Shown here: in pieces, positions 14,310 through 23,143 of the stretch
Numbering within the stretch: position 1 is the first letter of the stretch
Layout: the number at the start of each line of letters is the position of its first letter
Assembly (NCBI GenBank): GCA_001797905.1
Contig: MGQS01000127.1
Span: forward strand, 13,146 to 42,282
DNA from: Deltaproteobacteria bacterium RBG_16_54_11
Lineage (GTDB): Bacteria; Desulfobacterota; B13-G15; RBG-16-54-18
Direction: 5' to 3'
DNA: 29,137 nucleotides
The notes under the pieces: generated by a model
Database searches by the model: none
The model's input: only the letters and a program-made list of their open reading frames with translations
Told to the model about the DNA's origin: nothing
Made by a program: the position numbers and the translations under genes

Positions 14310-14446
14310 GACACCCTCCTTTCCTGCTCGTCGTGATGGCGTATATCTAAGATTAACCTATCGGGCGGCAGAGGTCAATATATCGGCTGGCCCGTGAGAA
14401 CTAGGATTGAGGATATTTACAGAGTAGGCACCTGATTTTTTAAGGC

Positions 14447-14475
14447 TTGTCAACGTTCCACTTGCGTTATATCCT
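14447..14475 (+). promoter_or_regulatory. sigma-70-type promoter of the HtrA-like gene
   Basis: TTGTCA (14447-14452) and TATCCT (14470-14475) are 17 bp apart. Each box has one or two mismatches to the consensus. The transcript would have a leader of about 65 nt before ATG 14547. Confidence 0.5.
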
Positions 14476-14546
14476 ACAGAGGTGGAAGCTTAGCGAGGCA
14501 GCTATCCGATATGCCGCACATACCATTAATCATTCAAGGAGGGCAT

Positions 14547-16022
14547 ATGAAGCAGATCTTGAGGGCAGCAGTCTTCTTCTTTTTTGTAGGGATATTTCTC
14601 ACCCCGTCATACGCTCAGCGCGATCTTGAGGAGGCGACGGTGAAGATCTACGCCGTCTATTCCGAGTACGATTACGACATGCCGTGGCAGCTCGCAGGGC
14701 AAGATAGGGGTGTTGGATCCGGATGTATCATCAGCGGCAACAGGGTCTTGACCAATGCCCACGTGGTGGCAAACCAGACCTTTATCCAGGTAAAACGTGC
14801 AGGGCATGCGAAGAAGTATAGCGCCGCAGTGGAGATCGTAGCACATGAATGTGATCTCGCCCTCCTGCGAGTTGATGATCCTTCTTTTTTCTCCGGCGTC
14901 AAGCCGCTTGCGCTGGGGACCCTCCCGCGGATGCGGGACAAGGTCGCCGTCTATGGGTTCCCCGTGGGGGGGGAAGAGTTAAGTATCACCGAAGGGGTGG
15001 TGTCACGGGTCGAGCTTACACGCTATTCGCACAGCGGTGCAGGTCTACTGACGTGCCAGATTGACGCGGCCATTAACCCGGGCAACAGCGGAGGGCCGGT
15101 CATAAAAGAGGGGAAGATAGTGGGGATAGCCTTCCAGGGATATGTATTCGCACAAAATATCGGCTACATGGTCCCCGCGCCCGTCATCGATCATTTTCTC
15201 AGAGACAGCTCCGACGGCAGCTATCATGGAATTCCGAGCCTCGGCATCGCCTGGCAGGACATGGAAAACCCCGGTCTGAGGACCCACTTTCAGATGAGCG
15301 AGAAGCAGAACGGGGTGCTGATCACGTACATTGCCCCCGAGGCTGCTGCCCGGGGTAAATTACAAATCGGGGATGTCCTCCTCGCCATCGAGGGGGATCC
15401 CATTGCCAATGATGGGACCATATCCTTCAGGGGTACAGAGCGAATACAGTTCGCGTATGCGGTGCAACATAAGTTTATAGGTGAGACGGTTCGCTGCAGG
15501 ATCCTGAGGGATGGCAGGGCGATGGATGTAACCATACCTTTGAGCACACGGCTCGATTCAGGGCGATTAGCGCCTTACACCCAATATGACAAGGCGCCGA
15601 CCTATTACATTGCAGGCGGGTTGGTATTCCAGCCCCTCACCTTGAATTACCTGCAGGTATGGAATAAGATGGCAGATGTCCCTGTCCATCTTGCCAATTA
15701 CTATTATCATGGGAGGCAGTCTGAGGATAGACGACAGGTGATCGTGCTGACCAAGATCTTGGGGGACGAACTGACCGTGGGTTATGATGACTTTAAGGAC
15801 CATGTCATTATCCGCGTCAACGGAAAAGAGATTTCCACTACAACGGATTTGGTGAAGGCCATTGAGGGCAATGAAGGGAAATACCACGTGCTGATGGATG
15901 AGTGGGGGGGGGAGCTCGTGTTAGAACGGGCCAAAACCGACCAGGCACAGAGGAAGATACTGGAGAAATATAAGATTGACGCCGATCGTTCCGCTGATCT
16001 CAGAGGGGCGGGAGGGAAGTAA
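14547..16022 (+). CDS. HtrA/DegP-like periplasmic serine protease with PDZ domain
   Basis: The protein has 491 residues. A signal peptide (MKQILRAAVFFFFVGIFLTP) ends near SYA-QRD, so it acts in the periplasm. The trypsin-like domain has the full triad: H72 in TNAHVV, D103 in ECDLALL and S181 in GNSGGP. A PDZ domain follows from about residue 240, with GVLITYIAPEAAARGKLQIGDVLLAIEG. The last 140 or so residues form a further region that contains a second PDZ-like stretch (VNGKEISTTTDLVKAIEG), as in the plant-type Deg9 proteases. It probably removes damaged exported proteins. Start ATG 14547 has AAGGAGGG upstream. It is divergent from the UspA gene. Confidence 0.9.
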   Translation: MKQILRAAVFFFFVGIFLTPSYAQRDLEEATVKIYAVYSEYDYDMPWQLAGQDRGVGSGCIISGNRVLTNAHVVANQTFIQVKRAGHAKKYSAAVEIVAHECDLALLRVDDPSFFSGVKPLALGTLPRMRDKVAVYGFPVGGEELSITEGVVSRVELTRYSHSGAGLLTCQIDAAINPGNSGGPVIKEGKIVGIAFQGYVFAQNIGYMVPAPVIDHFLRDSSDGSYHGIPSLGIAWQDMENPGLRTHFQMSEKQNGVLITYIAPEAAARGKLQIGDVLLAIEGDPIANDGTISFRGTERIQFAYAVQHKFIGETVRCRILRDGRAMDVTIPLSTRLDSGRLAPYTQYDKAPTYYIAGGLVFQPLTLNYLQVWNKMADVPVHLANYYYHGRQSEDRRQVIVLTKILGDELTVGYDDFKDHVIIRVNGKEISTTTDLVKAIEGNEGKYHVLMDEWGGELVLERAKTDQAQRKILEKYKIDADRSADLRGAGGK

Positions 16023-16042
16023 AGCAAGGGAGACCTTGTCGC

Positions 16043-16744
16043 ATGGTCAAAGACCCTGTGCCGGGCCGGGGCGTCATATGGGATATGGACGGCGTGCTGG
16101 CTGACACGACTGAGGCCCACTTTCAGGCGTGGGCACGGGCCTTGTCGGCACATGAGATCCCCTTTGACCGTTCGGTTTTCGATCGCGTCTATGGGATGAA
16201 CAATATGGATACGCTTCTCGAGCTTCTGGGCCGATTGCCGACGCAGGAAGAATTAGCAGGCATCGCCGACTGCAAAGAGCAGATCTTTCGTCAGGAGGCA
16301 GGGCGCCTGGTTCGCCCCATGCCGGGGGCCATCCGGCTGCTTGGTGGGCTGGAGCAGGCAGGCTGGTCTCAGGCCGTGGCCTCCTCTGCCCCGCAAGAGA
16401 ACATCGACCTCCTCGTGGATGCCTTCGGCATACGCCGCCATTTCGCGGCCATCCTTTCCGGCGCCGGACTCCCTGCCGGGAAACCCGACCCGGCGCTCTT
16501 TCTCGCGGCGGCTCGGGCCCTCCAGCTCCCTCCGCAGCAGTGCGTGGTGGTTGAAGACGCCCCGGTCGGCGTGGAGGCTGCTTGCCGTGCCGGGATGTCG
16601 TGCATCGCCGTAGCCACCACGCGGTCCCGGGAGGCCTTGGGTCCGGGACCCGTATTCGAGGCTCTGACATCCGTGACTGAAGCGGCCTTTTCCGAAGCGC
16701 TGCGTGCCGGGCCACGAAGCGTGTGTACAGACGGTGCTCAGTAA
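16043..16744 (+). CDS. HAD-superfamily hydrolase, beta-phosphoglucomutase-like
   Basis: The protein has 233 residues. The four HAD motifs are present: motif I DMDGVL (D14 nucleophile, D16), motif II in AVASSAP, motif III lysine in GKPDP and motif IV VVVEDAPVG. The cap region after motif I fits the beta-phosphoglucomutase/phosphoglycolate phosphatase subgroup. The substrate is a small sugar phosphate or similar, and cannot be told from sequence. It starts 20 bp after the HtrA-like gene and may be in the same transcript. The C-terminal 30 residues are variable. Confidence 0.87.
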   Translation: MVKDPVPGRGVIWDMDGVLADTTEAHFQAWARALSAHEIPFDRSVFDRVYGMNNMDTLLELLGRLPTQEELAGIADCKEQIFRQEAGRLVRPMPGAIRLLGGLEQAGWSQAVASSAPQENIDLLVDAFGIRRHFAAILSGAGLPAGKPDPALFLAAARALQLPPQQCVVVEDAPVGVEAACRAGMSCIAVATTRSREALGPGPVFEALTSVTEAAFSEALRAGPRSVCTDGAQ

Positions 16745-16775
16745 TAGTTATCTGCTTTCTTTCAGGTCTTTTGTA

Positions 16776-16804
16776 TTGCCTTTCCCATCGAAAGTTACGA
16801 TAAT
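16776..16804 (+). promoter_or_regulatory. candidate sigma-70-type promoter
   Basis: TTGCCT (16776-16781) and GATAAT (16799-16804) are 17 bp apart. It stands 35 bp before the start of the 227-residue ORF. The -35 box is weak. Confidence 0.4.
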
Positions 16805-16839
16805 TGTTATGCACAACCAGTCACGGGAGGGGGATAGCC

Positions 16840-17523
16840 ATGGCTTACGAGGATATCATCGCGGAGGTTGATAGTTCGATAGAAGAATTATGCAAGGAGT
16901 TTCGGTCTCGCCCCACCCTCTTTTACACCGAATATGATATGGCCTCTTTATTCTACACCCTCTTACTGCGCAGCCTGCCTGTCTCAACGGCGCGTGACAG
17001 GGACGGGTGTGAGCACCTCCTGGTCCACATGGAGTATCCTACGCCCTTTCGGTGTACCATGAGCGGAGACCAATTCGCCATCAAGGGTGACGATGAGCGA
17101 ACCCCGGCAGGCACCCCGTATCAGCGGGGGCACTATGCCATCGTCGTTTTGAACCCCGACTTCATCAAGGGATATTCCTATGAGCTCATCAAGGCGAAGG
17201 ACTATGAGTTATATAAAAAGCTCGTCCTCCCCCATCTGGACAGGGCGAGGCCAGCAATCTTGTACGGGTTGGCGTTCATGCTGCACGGAGACCCCTTTCC
17301 CCTGCTGAAAGAAAAAGGGGGGGAGCGCGGGGAAGTGATCGATGAGTTTATCGCCCAGGTCAACAAAGGCGCCGATCAATTGGCCGCCTCGAAGGCAATC
17401 CCCGGCTTTATGGACCGCACCCGGATGCTCACCTTTGCAAAGGGAGGCGCCGATGAGGTGCGCACCTTTCTCCTCAAAACCCTCTCGGAGCGACTGGAAG
17501 TGCTCCTGTGCTTTAGCTACTAA
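16840..17523 (+). CDS. unknown protein, 227 residues
   Basis: Start ATG 16840 has GGGAGGGGG upstream. The protein is soluble, with an N-terminal helix (AYEDIIAEVDSSIEELCKEF), a stretch TLFYTEYDMASLFYTLLLRSL, then HLLVHMEYPTPFRC, GHYAIVVLNPDFI and AILYGLAFMLHGDPFPLL. The spaced acidic and hydrophobic-strand pattern (EYPT, later HYAIVVLNP) recalls the core of PD-(D/E)XK nuclease-like proteins, but the usual lysine is not obvious. I do not recognise the family by name. It lies between a phosphatase and a cupin gene, which does not help. Confidence 0.72.
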   Translation: MAYEDIIAEVDSSIEELCKEFRSRPTLFYTEYDMASLFYTLLLRSLPVSTARDRDGCEHLLVHMEYPTPFRCTMSGDQFAIKGDDERTPAGTPYQRGHYAIVVLNPDFIKGYSYELIKAKDYELYKKLVLPHLDRARPAILYGLAFMLHGDPFPLLKEKGGERGEVIDEFIAQVNKGADQLAASKAIPGFMDRTRMLTFAKGGADEVRTFLLKTLSERLEVLLCFSY

Positions 17524-17581
17524 GGGGTAGAAGGGTGGCTGAGGTTTCCTTGCCTACATTCACAGTGCAACGGGTGCTCTG

Positions 17582-17938
17582 ATGCGGACGAGGTATGACG
17601 GGATTGAAGCATATACGACCAAAGATGGCTCGATCATCCGGGAATTGATGCATCCGGCAATCCACGGAAATCATAACCAGAGCTTGGCTGAGGCCACCAT
17701 TCCGGTGGGATCAAGGACGCTGCTCCATCGGCACCGACAAACAGAAGAGATATATCACGTCATTGCGGGCTCAGGGGTGATGGTCCTGGGGGAGGAGCGA
17801 TTCGACGTTATGGTGGGCGATACCGTATGCATCATGCCCGACACCCCACACCAGATTGCGAACACCGGTGCCAACCCCCTGAAGGTCCTGTGTTGCTGCT
17901 CACCGGCATATTCTCACGGTGATACGGAGTTGTTATAA
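17582..17938 (+). CDS. cupin-fold protein
   Basis: The protein has 118 residues and is a single cupin domain. Motif 1 is HRHRQTEE (H49, H51, E55) and motif 2 ends with H90 in MPDTPHQIANTG. These four residues bind a metal in the family. Such small cupins act as dioxygenases, isomerases or metal-storage proteins. The ribosome site before ATG 17582 is weak. It may share the transcript of the 16840 gene, with a 58-bp gap. Confidence 0.86.
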   Translation: MRTRYDGIEAYTTKDGSIIRELMHPAIHGNHNQSLAEATIPVGSRTLLHRHRQTEEIYHVIAGSGVMVLGEERFDVMVGDTVCIMPDTPHQIANTGANPLKVLCCCSPAYSHGDTELL

Positions 17939-18031
17939 TCAGGGGCGGGCAGGGGGCTTCAGCCATGACAGCCCCTGATAGTGCCGCCGGCGAGTTCTGA
18001 TACTTAAAAAAACCGAAGGGGGCAATTTTCC

Positions 18032-18301
18032 ATGGCTGTTAACCCATCGTTTATCAAACCGCTCAAGGCGAAGATCATCACGGTCAAGGGTACCTGTAAT
18101 GCCGGGCATCGCACCGGGGATACCTTTTCCATCAGCTGCTATGACAGCGGGGGGTTATGCGGCTTTTTTTATCATGATTTGTTCCCCAGTCTAAGTGTCA
18201 TGCAGTTCGGTGGGAAATACCCCTGGTCATCGGCCGACGAACTTGTGTGGGAGTGTCCGGATCGGCGCAATGCCGTCACCGTAAAGCTCACTCAAGAGTA
18301 G
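18032..18301 (+). CDS. TIGR04076-like small protein
   Basis: The protein has 89 residues. The run KGTCNAGHRTGDTFSI, then GGLCGFFYHDLFPSLSVMQFGG and later ECPD match the TIGR04076 family as I remember it. This is a family of small cytoplasmic proteins of unknown role found mostly in anaerobes. Three conserved cysteines are present. Start ATG 18032 has AAGGGGGC before it. Length is normal for the family. Confidence 0.78.
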   Translation: MAVNPSFIKPLKAKIITVKGTCNAGHRTGDTFSISCYDSGGLCGFFYHDLFPSLSVMQFGGKYPWSSADELVWECPDRRNAVTVKLTQE

Positions 18302-18323
18302 GTCCAGGGCTTTTCCATCGCAT

Positions 18324-18352
18324 GAGACAGGGGAAGGGCTTTTTGGTATACT
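18324..18352 (+). promoter_or_regulatory. candidate sigma-70-type promoter of the Tat-exported protein gene
   Basis: GAGACA (18324-18329) and TATACT (18347-18352) are 17 bp apart. The -10 is strong and the -35 weak. ATG 18440 lies about 80 bp downstream of the expected start. Confidence 0.42.
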
Positions 18353-18439
18353 GTAAGGGGTTGTGCGCGTTGTGGATTGGCGTTCAATCCTGAAAGGGGA
18401 TTTCTCACGTGATACTATCGTGGAAAGAAAGGAATTGAT

Positions 18440-19531
18440 ATGAGAAGGGTCTCGCGAAGACGATTTATGAAAGAAGCGATCGCCACGGGAGCGGCCCTTG
18501 CGGTATTTCCGACCCTCCTCGTGCCGAAAGCCCCTGCGGCCTGGGCACGAAAGACGATCGTGCATCCAGAGGTGGACAATCTCCGGGTAGTCGGCCTTAC
18601 CGATGCCAAGATGACGAAGGCCCTTGAGACGGGTTCTTCCTGGGCCCGCCAGAATGAGCTCGTCGCCGAGGAAGTGGTCTGGGAGAACATCGATAGGCTC
18701 GCCTGCGCCCTTGTCCAGACTCGCAACTCCACCGAGGCGTGGCGGACGATCTTTATCAAACCTCCGCGCAAGTCATGGGGGGAGACGGTGGTGGCCATCA
18801 AGACCAACAATATCGCTCAGCAGCATACCCGCAGTGCCGTCATGGCTAAGATCGTTCATACCCTTACCGATACCCTCGGTGTGCGGCCGTCTAATGTCCA
18901 CATCTACGATGCGTGCCACGGATACCAGATGGGTAAGTACACGCCCTTTGGCAGGCTTACCGAAGGATGCCGTATTGAAGACGCGTGGGGCGGCAGCACG
19001 GAGCTCACAGCGGTGCCGGCGCCATGGAGAGGCTCAGGAGGCAAGTCACGATGTATGAGCCACCTGGTTGATGGATCGGTTGATATCCTCGTCAACATCG
19101 CCCTGTGCAAGGGACATAGCACACGGTTCGGCGGGTTCACCTTGACCATGAAGAATCATTTCGGCACCTTCTCGCCGAGACCGGGACATGAGGACGGAAG
19201 CGAGGAGTACCTCATAGCCATTAACAAGACGCCCGAGATCCTCGGCGCCATGCACAAACGGACGGGCAAGATCCTCTACCCGCGCCAGCAGCTCTGTCTC
19301 ATTGACGCGCTCTGGGCCAGCAAAGGCGGTCCCGGCGGCAACCCGAGCCATCAGCCCAACTTCCTTGCCATGGGCGTGCTTGCTCCTGTTGTCGACTATC
19401 AAATAGCGACTAAGTTTCGCGGTAAGAAGATGGGCTGGGAACCGAATATGGAGGTGACGCGCCGCATGCTGACGGAGTTCGGCTACGCCGAAGCCGACCT
19501 TCCGAACGGGGGCAGCCTTATAGAGATCTGA
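18440..19531 (+). CDS. Tat-exported DUF362 domain protein
   Basis: The protein has 363 residues. The N-terminus has a twin-arginine motif (SRRRFMK, residues 5-11), followed by a hydrophobic segment, so it should be exported folded, which suggests a cofactor. The DUF362 domain covers the core, with TVVAIKTNNI, IVHTLTDTLGVRPSNVHIYDACH and DILVNIALCKGHSTRFGGFTLTMKNHFGT in part. No CxxCxxC cluster motif is present, unlike some relatives with fused ferredoxin domains. The substrate and role are unknown. The ribosome site AAAGGAATTG is in front of ATG 18440. Confidence 0.82.
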   Translation: MRRVSRRRFMKEAIATGAALAVFPTLLVPKAPAAWARKTIVHPEVDNLRVVGLTDAKMTKALETGSSWARQNELVAEEVVWENIDRLACALVQTRNSTEAWRTIFIKPPRKSWGETVVAIKTNNIAQQHTRSAVMAKIVHTLTDTLGVRPSNVHIYDACHGYQMGKYTPFGRLTEGCRIEDAWGGSTELTAVPAPWRGSGGKSRCMSHLVDGSVDILVNIALCKGHSTRFGGFTLTMKNHFGTFSPRPGHEDGSEEYLIAINKTPEILGAMHKRTGKILYPRQQLCLIDALWASKGGPGGNPSHQPNFLAMGVLAPVVDYQIATKFRGKKMGWEPNMEVTRRMLTEFGYAEADLPNGGSLIEI

Positions 19532-19567
19532 CCTCGCCGGTATAATAATGCAAAAAGAACTGATGGG

Positions 19568-19589
19568 GGAACAGAACACCACCTGTTCC
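19568..19589 (+). terminator. small hairpin after the DUF362 gene
   Basis: GGAACAG and CTGTTCC form a 7-bp stem around AACACCAC. It lies 37 bp after the stop. It is not followed by a T-tract, so it is a weak terminator at best. Confidence 0.35.
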
Positions 19590-19641
19590 TTGAACGGGGA
19601 TGCATTCGCATGTTATCGTTGGGTTACGGTGAGGCCCTACC

Positions 19642-19788
19642 ATGGCGGGCAGATTTGGCAACTATGGGGATACCAAGCGCAGATTAACGATGCGGAAGAC
19701 CCACCGCGCGGTACCGGTGGATCTCCACGGGGCAAGCAGGAAGAGGCCTGCCAAGGACCAGGGGTCGACGCGACGCCGGGCTGTCTAA
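19642..19788 (+). CDS. small Arg/Lys-rich ORF, 48 residues, uncertain
   Basis: The ORF runs from ATG 19642 to TAA 19786-19788 and codes a very basic peptide (MAGRFGNYGDTKRRLTMRKT and following). The ribosome site is weak (GGTGAGG). Near its end another frame takes over without a stop and reads GLSKASLEQRAFVRVMQRVA, then HQSEVIVRNHEAG, up to a TGA at 19898-19900. A frameshifted gene of about 85 residues is therefore possible. No family is recognised. It fills the gap between the DUF362 and DUF6901-like genes. Confidence 0.3.
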   Translation: MAGRFGNYGDTKRRLTMRKTHRAVPVDLHGASRKRPAKDQGSTRRRAV

Positions 19789-19887
19789 GGCATCCCTTGA
19801 ACAACGGGCTTTTGTGAGGGTTATGCAGCGCGTTGCGGGGGCGCATCAGAGCGAGGTGATTGTTCGCAATCATGAGGCGGGGTCGCA

Positions 19888-20619
19888 ATGGGAACCATGA
19901 CGATCAGATACTACTTCACGCTGCCGGAAGGCGTGCGAGAGGTATTTAATCTACAATTCGATGCAAAAAAACTCGAATTAACGGGTAATATGCCGGATGT
20001 TATGCCTTCATGGACGAGACTCGATTTTCATCAGTGCCCCAATTGTCCCCTGACGCCTGATACTCATCCTCACTGCCCTCTTGCTGCTCACCTCGTCAAC
20101 ATCGTGGAAAGATTTGAAGGTCTCATCTCATACAGTGAAATCCAAGTGGATATTATGACGGCAGAGCGGTTTATCACGCAGGAGACGACCGTTCAACGCG
20201 GCATGAGCTCCTTAATGGGGCTCCTAATGGCGACGAGCGGCTGCCCGCATATGGCCTTCTTCAAACCCATGGCGCGATTTCATCTGCCCTTTGCCAGCGC
20301 GGAGGAGACCGTTTACCGTGCCACCTCCATGTATCTGTTGGCGCAGTATTTTTTACACAAAGAAGGGCACCAAGCCGATCTCGATCTAACAGGGCTCAGG
20401 GAGATCTATAACAATATCGAGATCGTCAATGTTGCCGTTGCGAAACGGTTACGAACGGCGACAGAGGCAGATTCGGCGATCAATGCCATTATTTTGCTGG
20501 ACATCTATACCAAGGCCATACCGGTGGTCATTGAAGAATCCCTGGAAGAGATCCGTTATTTATTTGCACCCTTTTTTAAGGAGGCAGAGAAGAGGCCGTC
20601 TAAAAAACCGACAGAGTGA
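19888..20619 (+). CDS. DUF6901-like protein, 243 residues
   Basis: The protein starts with a beta segment (TIRYYFTLPEGVREVFNLQF). It then has the cysteine motif HQCPNCPLTPDTHPHCPL, followed by SSLMGLLMATSGCPHMAFFKP, MARFHLPFASAEETVYRATS and MYLLAQYFL. These features match DUF6901 as I recall it; the family name is from memory. The cysteines and histidines could bind a metal. No enzymatic role is known. ATG 19888 is chosen because GAGGCGGGG precedes it; ATG 19897 is possible. Confidence 0.72.
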   Translation: MGTMTIRYYFTLPEGVREVFNLQFDAKKLELTGNMPDVMPSWTRLDFHQCPNCPLTPDTHPHCPLAAHLVNIVERFEGLISYSEIQVDIMTAERFITQETTVQRGMSSLMGLLMATSGCPHMAFFKPMARFHLPFASAEETVYRATSMYLLAQYFLHKEGHQADLDLTGLREIYNNIEIVNVAVAKRLRTATEADSAINAIILLDIYTKAIPVVIEESLEEIRYLFAPFFKEAEKRPSKKPTE

Positions 20620-20825
20620 TACGGAGTCCTGGTTGCAGTTCTTTTGAACCGGACAAGAAGAATAATGCCTTCTCTGTTCTCGATTGTTCTGAAAGCTATC
20701 CGTCTAAAAAATAACGTGAAGAGATATTATGGCTGGTGTGCTTTCGCGGCTTCCAATTTGACCACAAGGCCGATCCCGATACATAGTGCGGAAGGAATGA
20801 TGGTTGTTATCAAGGAGTTTCTTTC

Positions 20826-21686
20826 ATGTCTCAAGGCTCGATGCCCAAGCTACTGACCCAGGATATCGGCGATGCCGACCTCTCTTACCTGCTCTATGAG
20901 GGAGACGGCCCCGTCATCATGCTCATGCACGCTACGGGTTTTACCCCGTGGATGTGGCATCCCATAGCCCGCGAGCTCGCCCCCAGATGGCGCGTCATTG
21001 CCCCGTATTTCTGCGACCACCGCGAGACAGATCCGGAGAAAGGGGGCTTGAGCTGGCTTACCGTAGCGGAGGACCTTGCACGATTCTGCGCGCTGCTCGA
21101 CCTGGACAGGCCCGCGCTCGTTGGGCATTCCATGGGAGCGACGATCATCACCCTTGCACATGCCAAATTCGGGCTCAAGGCCAGGGGGCTGATTCTGATC
21201 GAGCCCATCTTTTTTCCCAAAGACTTCTACACGTTACAGATAAAGCTGGAACAACATCCCCTTGCCTCGAAATCCATCAGGCGCAAGGACCACTGGAGCA
21301 ACCGGGAAGAAGCGCGGACATACCTGCTTTCGAAATCGCTGTTCAAGGACTGGGACCCTGAGATGCTCGATCTCTACATCGACCATGGCATGAAGGAAGC
21401 GGCGGGCGGCGGGCTCCAACTTACCTGCTCACCCAGGAGGGAAGCATCGCTGTTCATGGGCAGCATGGAGTATGATCCCTGGCCCCTCCTGCCGCAGGTG
21501 GCCTGCCCCACCCTGATCCTCGAAGGTGAAAAGAGCCAGAACCGGGGCTTCATCGACCTGAAGATGGCGACCTCCATCATCCCCCAGAGCGCCTACCGGA
21601 TGGTCGGGAACGCGGGGCACCTCATCCCCATGGAGAATCCGCAGCTGACGCTCAACATCATCGAGGAGTTCTGCGGATCCCTTTGA
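20826..21686 (+). CDS. alpha/beta hydrolase
   Basis: The protein has 286 residues, normal for a single-domain alpha/beta hydrolase. The nucleophile elbow is GHSMG with S102, the oxyanion region is HATGFTPWMW, and the catalytic His is H265 in GNAGHLIPMENP. The acid residue is probably in LEGEKSQNRG or nearby. The substrate is an ester or a similar small compound. AAGGAG precedes ATG 20826. About 200 bp upstream (20620-20825) I see no convincing gene; an AT-richer stretch there may hold the promoter. Confidence 0.87.
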   Translation: MSQGSMPKLLTQDIGDADLSYLLYEGDGPVIMLMHATGFTPWMWHPIARELAPRWRVIAPYFCDHRETDPEKGGLSWLTVAEDLARFCALLDLDRPALVGHSMGATIITLAHAKFGLKARGLILIEPIFFPKDFYTLQIKLEQHPLASKSIRRKDHWSNREEARTYLLSKSLFKDWDPEMLDLYIDHGMKEAAGGGLQLTCSPRREASLFMGSMEYDPWPLLPQVACPTLILEGEKSQNRGFIDLKMATSIIPQSAYRMVGNAGHLIPMENPQLTLNIIEEFCGSL

Positions 21687-21885
21687 TATCTCTGATTGGG
21701 AATTCTCGGATTGTCAAGACACGGCACAAGACAGAATGCGGTTTGGGGGGCCTTTATTTCAAAACCAGAAATGCATAATCCGGAATCCTTCGCCTTCATT
21801 GACATGCTGGACAAGCGGGCTTACCTGTATTATGGTATTTTTAAAAGCTCGCTTTATCAAAATATGCGAGGGGAGGGAAAAAACG

Positions 21886-22383
21886 ATGCCCAAGACCGAA
21901 GAATATCTGAAAGAGGCCTTTGCCGGAGAGTCCCAGGCCAATCGCAAGTATCTAGCCTATGGCGCCAAGGCCGATCAAGAGGGTTATTCCCAGGCAGCCC
22001 GTTTCTTCCGGGCGGCTGCCGAGGCGGAGACCGTCCATGCCCACAACCACCTCAGGGCCCTCAAGGCCATCGGCGGCACCAAGGAGAACCTGATGGATGC
22101 CGTCAAGGGCGAGACCCACGAGTTTACAAAAATGTATCCGGAGATGATTGCGGCAGCCAAGACCGAGGGGAAAAAGGATGCGGAACGGAGCTTCTCCTAT
22201 GCAAACGAGGTCGAGAAGATACACGCTCAGCTCTATCAAAAGCTCCTCGACGGCCTGGGAGGCGCGCAGGAGAATTATCCCTATTACGTCTGTCCGGTGT
22301 GCGGATACACGGCCGAGAAAAAACCCCCCGACACCTGCCCGGTGTGCGGGGCCAAAGGCGAGATGTTTAAGAAGACGGACTAA
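21886..22383 (+). CDS. rbr: rubrerythrin
   Basis: The protein has 165 residues. The di-iron ferritin-like domain has E15, E48 with H51, E76, E79 and E110 with H113. The C-terminal rubredoxin-like domain has CPVCG at 136-140 and CPVCG at 151-155. Rubrerythrins reduce hydrogen peroxide in anaerobes. The two-domain form is the usual oxidative-stress protein of sulfate reducers. Start ATG 21886 has GAGGGGAGGG upstream. A TTGACA at 21799 with a weak -10 17 bp later is a possible promoter. Confidence 0.93.
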   Translation: MPKTEEYLKEAFAGESQANRKYLAYGAKADQEGYSQAARFFRAAAEAETVHAHNHLRALKAIGGTKENLMDAVKGETHEFTKMYPEMIAAAKTEGKKDAERSFSYANEVEKIHAQLYQKLLDGLGGAQENYPYYVCPVCGYTAEKKPPDTCPVCGAKGEMFKKTD

Positions 22384-22489
22384 GCGGACGGAATCTGATT
22401 TTCATCGTTTGTGGTAACGACCCCTTATGGGGGATGCGCTCGTTTTGACCTTGAGCAGCGACGTGATGGCGAGAAGGGAGGATGGTGCC

Positions 22490-23074
22490 ATGGCCAGCCT
22501 GCGTGATCTTGTCCTGCGCAACAGGAGCTACCGGCGCTTTGACGAATCGTATCGCATTGAGCGCGAGACCCTGCTGGAGCTGATAAGGCTTGCCCGCTGC
22601 ACCCCCTCGGCAGCCAATCGCCAGCCCCTCAAGTATATCCTCTCCGCCGACCAGAAGACCAATGATCGCATCTTCCCCTGTCTGGCATGGGCCGCCTATC
22701 TGCAAGACTGGGAGGGGCCGGCACCTGGCGAGCGGCCGACCGCCTATATCGTTATCCTCATCGACGATACCATTGCTCAGGATTGGTGGTGCGACGACGG
22801 CATCGCGGCGCAGACCATCTTGCTGGGGGCGGTGGAAAAGGGCATGGGGGGATGCATGATAGGGTCGATCAATAAGGAGCGGCTGCGGCAGGAGCTCCAT
22901 ATACCGGAGCATCTCAAGATCCGGCTCGTCGTGGCCCTCGGCAAGCCCGCGGAACGGGTGAAACTCGATGATCTCGAGCCCGGGGGTGACATCCGCTACT
23001 GGCGTGACGAAAAGGATGTCCATCACGTGCCCAAGCGCATGCTCGCGGAGCTCATCGTTGCAGAGGGGCAATGA
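22490..23074 (+). CDS. nitroreductase-family flavoprotein
   Basis: The protein has 194 residues. It begins ASLRDLVLRNRSYRRFDES, the usual FMN-binding start of nitroreductases, and continues with RCTPSAANRQPLKYIL, DDGIAAQTILLGAVEKGMGGCM and VVALGKPAERV. FMN-dependent reduction of a nitro or quinone compound by NAD(P)H is the general reaction. The start ATG 22490 has GAAGGGAGG before it, better than the upstream in-frame ATG 22427. It follows the rubrerythrin gene by about 105 bp. Confidence 0.86.
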   Translation: MASLRDLVLRNRSYRRFDESYRIERETLLELIRLARCTPSAANRQPLKYILSADQKTNDRIFPCLAWAAYLQDWEGPAPGERPTAYIVILIDDTIAQDWWCDDGIAAQTILLGAVEKGMGGCMIGSINKERLRQELHIPEHLKIRLVVALGKPAERVKLDDLEPGGDIRYWRDEKDVHHVPKRMLAELIVAEGQ

Positions 23075-23143
23075 CGGATCAGGGTATGCCTGTTGTCCGA
23101 TCAGCCCGAACCTGATGTTTCTTCGTACAATAGGAGGATAGCA

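Noticed and set aside
16074..16814. Open frame of 246 codons on the minus strand, rich in Arg and Pro
   Set aside because: It is antisense to the HAD phosphatase gene and its composition is that of a non-coding GC-rich frame.
20644..20856. 70-codon ORF before the alpha/beta hydrolase
   Set aside because: It starts with TTG without a ribosome site and overlaps the good start of the hydrolase gene.
21799..21844. Promoter before rubrerythrin (TTGACA, later TATTAT)
   Set aside because: TTGACA and TATTAT are 23 bp apart, and the 17-bp alternative gives only TACCTG as -10. I mention it in the gene entry but do not list it as a site.
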